From NCBI GenBank assembly GCA_027452145.1, contig DAIDHB010000064.1, positions 1 through 64,000 on the forward strand: DNA of 64,000 bases, read 5' to 3'. This DNA is from Planctomycetales bacterium. Lineage in GTDB: Bacteria > Planctomycetota > Planctomycetia > Isosphaerales > Isosphaeraceae. Positions 63,752 through 64,000 of this stretch are shown here, in pieces. Positions within the stretch are counted from its first letter, which is position 1, and each line of letters opens with the position of its first letter. The translations under genes were made by a program, and so were the position numbers. The notes under the pieces are model-generated. The model saw only the letters and a list, made by a program, of their open reading frames with translations, was not told where the DNA came from and made no database searches.

Positions 63752-64000
63752 TCAGAGCGGTGCCCGCTCGCGACGCAGGACGTCGCGGTCGAACCGGACC
63801 GACGCAAGGTCGAGGCGGAACCGCTCGAGGGCGTCCCGCGCGATCATCATGACGCGGTGGCGGAACATCGCGTGTTCCATCACCTCGTCGATGAGCGGCT
63901 CGAGCTCGGCACGCACCGCCGCGGGCTGCCCCTGAATGCGCTCCTTCAGCTCGATCAACTCTGTCGGGACCTGCTCCGTGCCCCGACTCGCGTTCACCAT
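63752..64000 (-). CDS. Small helical protein at the window edge, unidentified
   Basis: At least 82 residues, predominantly alpha-helical and charged (PTELIELKERIQGQ, EVMEHAMFRHRVMMIARD, ALERFRLDLAS). The codon at 63998-64000 is an ATG on the minus strand, so it may be complete, but the gene could start beyond the window. I recognise no family. Confidence 0.65.
   Translation of the reverse strand: MVNASRGTEQVPTELIELKERIQGQPAAVRAELEPLIDEVMEHAMFRHRVMMIARDALERFRLDLASVRFDRDVLRRERAPL

Overview
The window reads as ordinary chromosome of a high-GC planctomycete, probably of the Isosphaeraceae/Gemmatales type (inference, no taxonomic search run). Supporting content: a planctomycete-type small basic protein (40944-41144), a giant PVC-type dehydrogenase/HEAT/cytochrome c protein (53889-58154), a redoxin-cytochrome c-copper monooxygenase-like fusion (37341-39263), a DUF4058 protein, an extracytoplasmic-function (ECF) sigma factor with a long membrane-spanning tail, and a planctomycete-style Ser/Thr kinase. 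I found no rRNA, tRNA, CRISPR array, intact insertion sequence or phage genes.

Layout. 1-520: a cluster of nested copies of a 26-28 base repeat, followed by the 3' remnant of a coding region. 590-6927 (minus): chorismate dehydratase MqnA, radical SAM MqnC, an ABC ATPase, an ABC permease fused to a CPBP protease and an amidohydrolase; this is part of the futalosine route to menaquinone, and the amidohydrolase is a good candidate for the deaminase step. 7082-10493 (minus): a three-gene ABC exporter operon with ATGA overlaps. 10923-15408: an anchored protein, a lone LigD-type phosphoesterase domain, glutamine synthetase and a kinase. 15551-25397: a coiled-coil membrane protein, the long-tailed sigma factor, an alanine-glyoxylate-type aminotransferase, an isochorismatase-like hydrolase, a PAS-GAF-receiver protein, a metallophosphoesterase and DUF4058.

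25602-34837 (minus) is a seven-gene MoxR/VWA (Bat-like) operon: NHL-repeat lipoprotein, very large VWA membrane protein, MoxR AAA+ ATPase, small membrane protein, DUF58 protein, 45-residue single-span peptide and BatA-like VWA protein. The 45-residue gene is bracketed by two inverted arrays of a TGACCACTGACC-type repeat. 34974-42611 carries a Rieske protein, the selenocysteine elongation factor SelB, the redoxin fusion, a ZIP transporter, pterin carbinolamine dehydratase, the small basic protein and an amino-acid permease. A 262-base nested inverted repeat (42735-42996) lies between the permease and a FabF-type ketosynthase. The remainder holds an aspartate aminotransferase, a lipoprotein, a divergent sigma factor/response regulator pair, an RlmI-like methyltransferase, a BlaI/M56 regulator-protease pair with two visible operator palindromes, the HEAT/PVC/enolase operon, Maf, a secreted pyroglutamyl-peptidase-like protein fused to an NTF2-like domain, a TPR protein, a membrane-anchored spermidine-synthase-like protein and a small protein at the window edge.

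I see no convincing wholly new defence or biosynthetic system. The points most worth following are the repeat cluster at 1-292, the inverted arrays around the 45-residue gene, the nested inverted repeat beside fabF, several unusual domain fusions, and a recurring promoter-like pattern (TTGN, 16-17 base spacer, TAGAAT or TACGAT).
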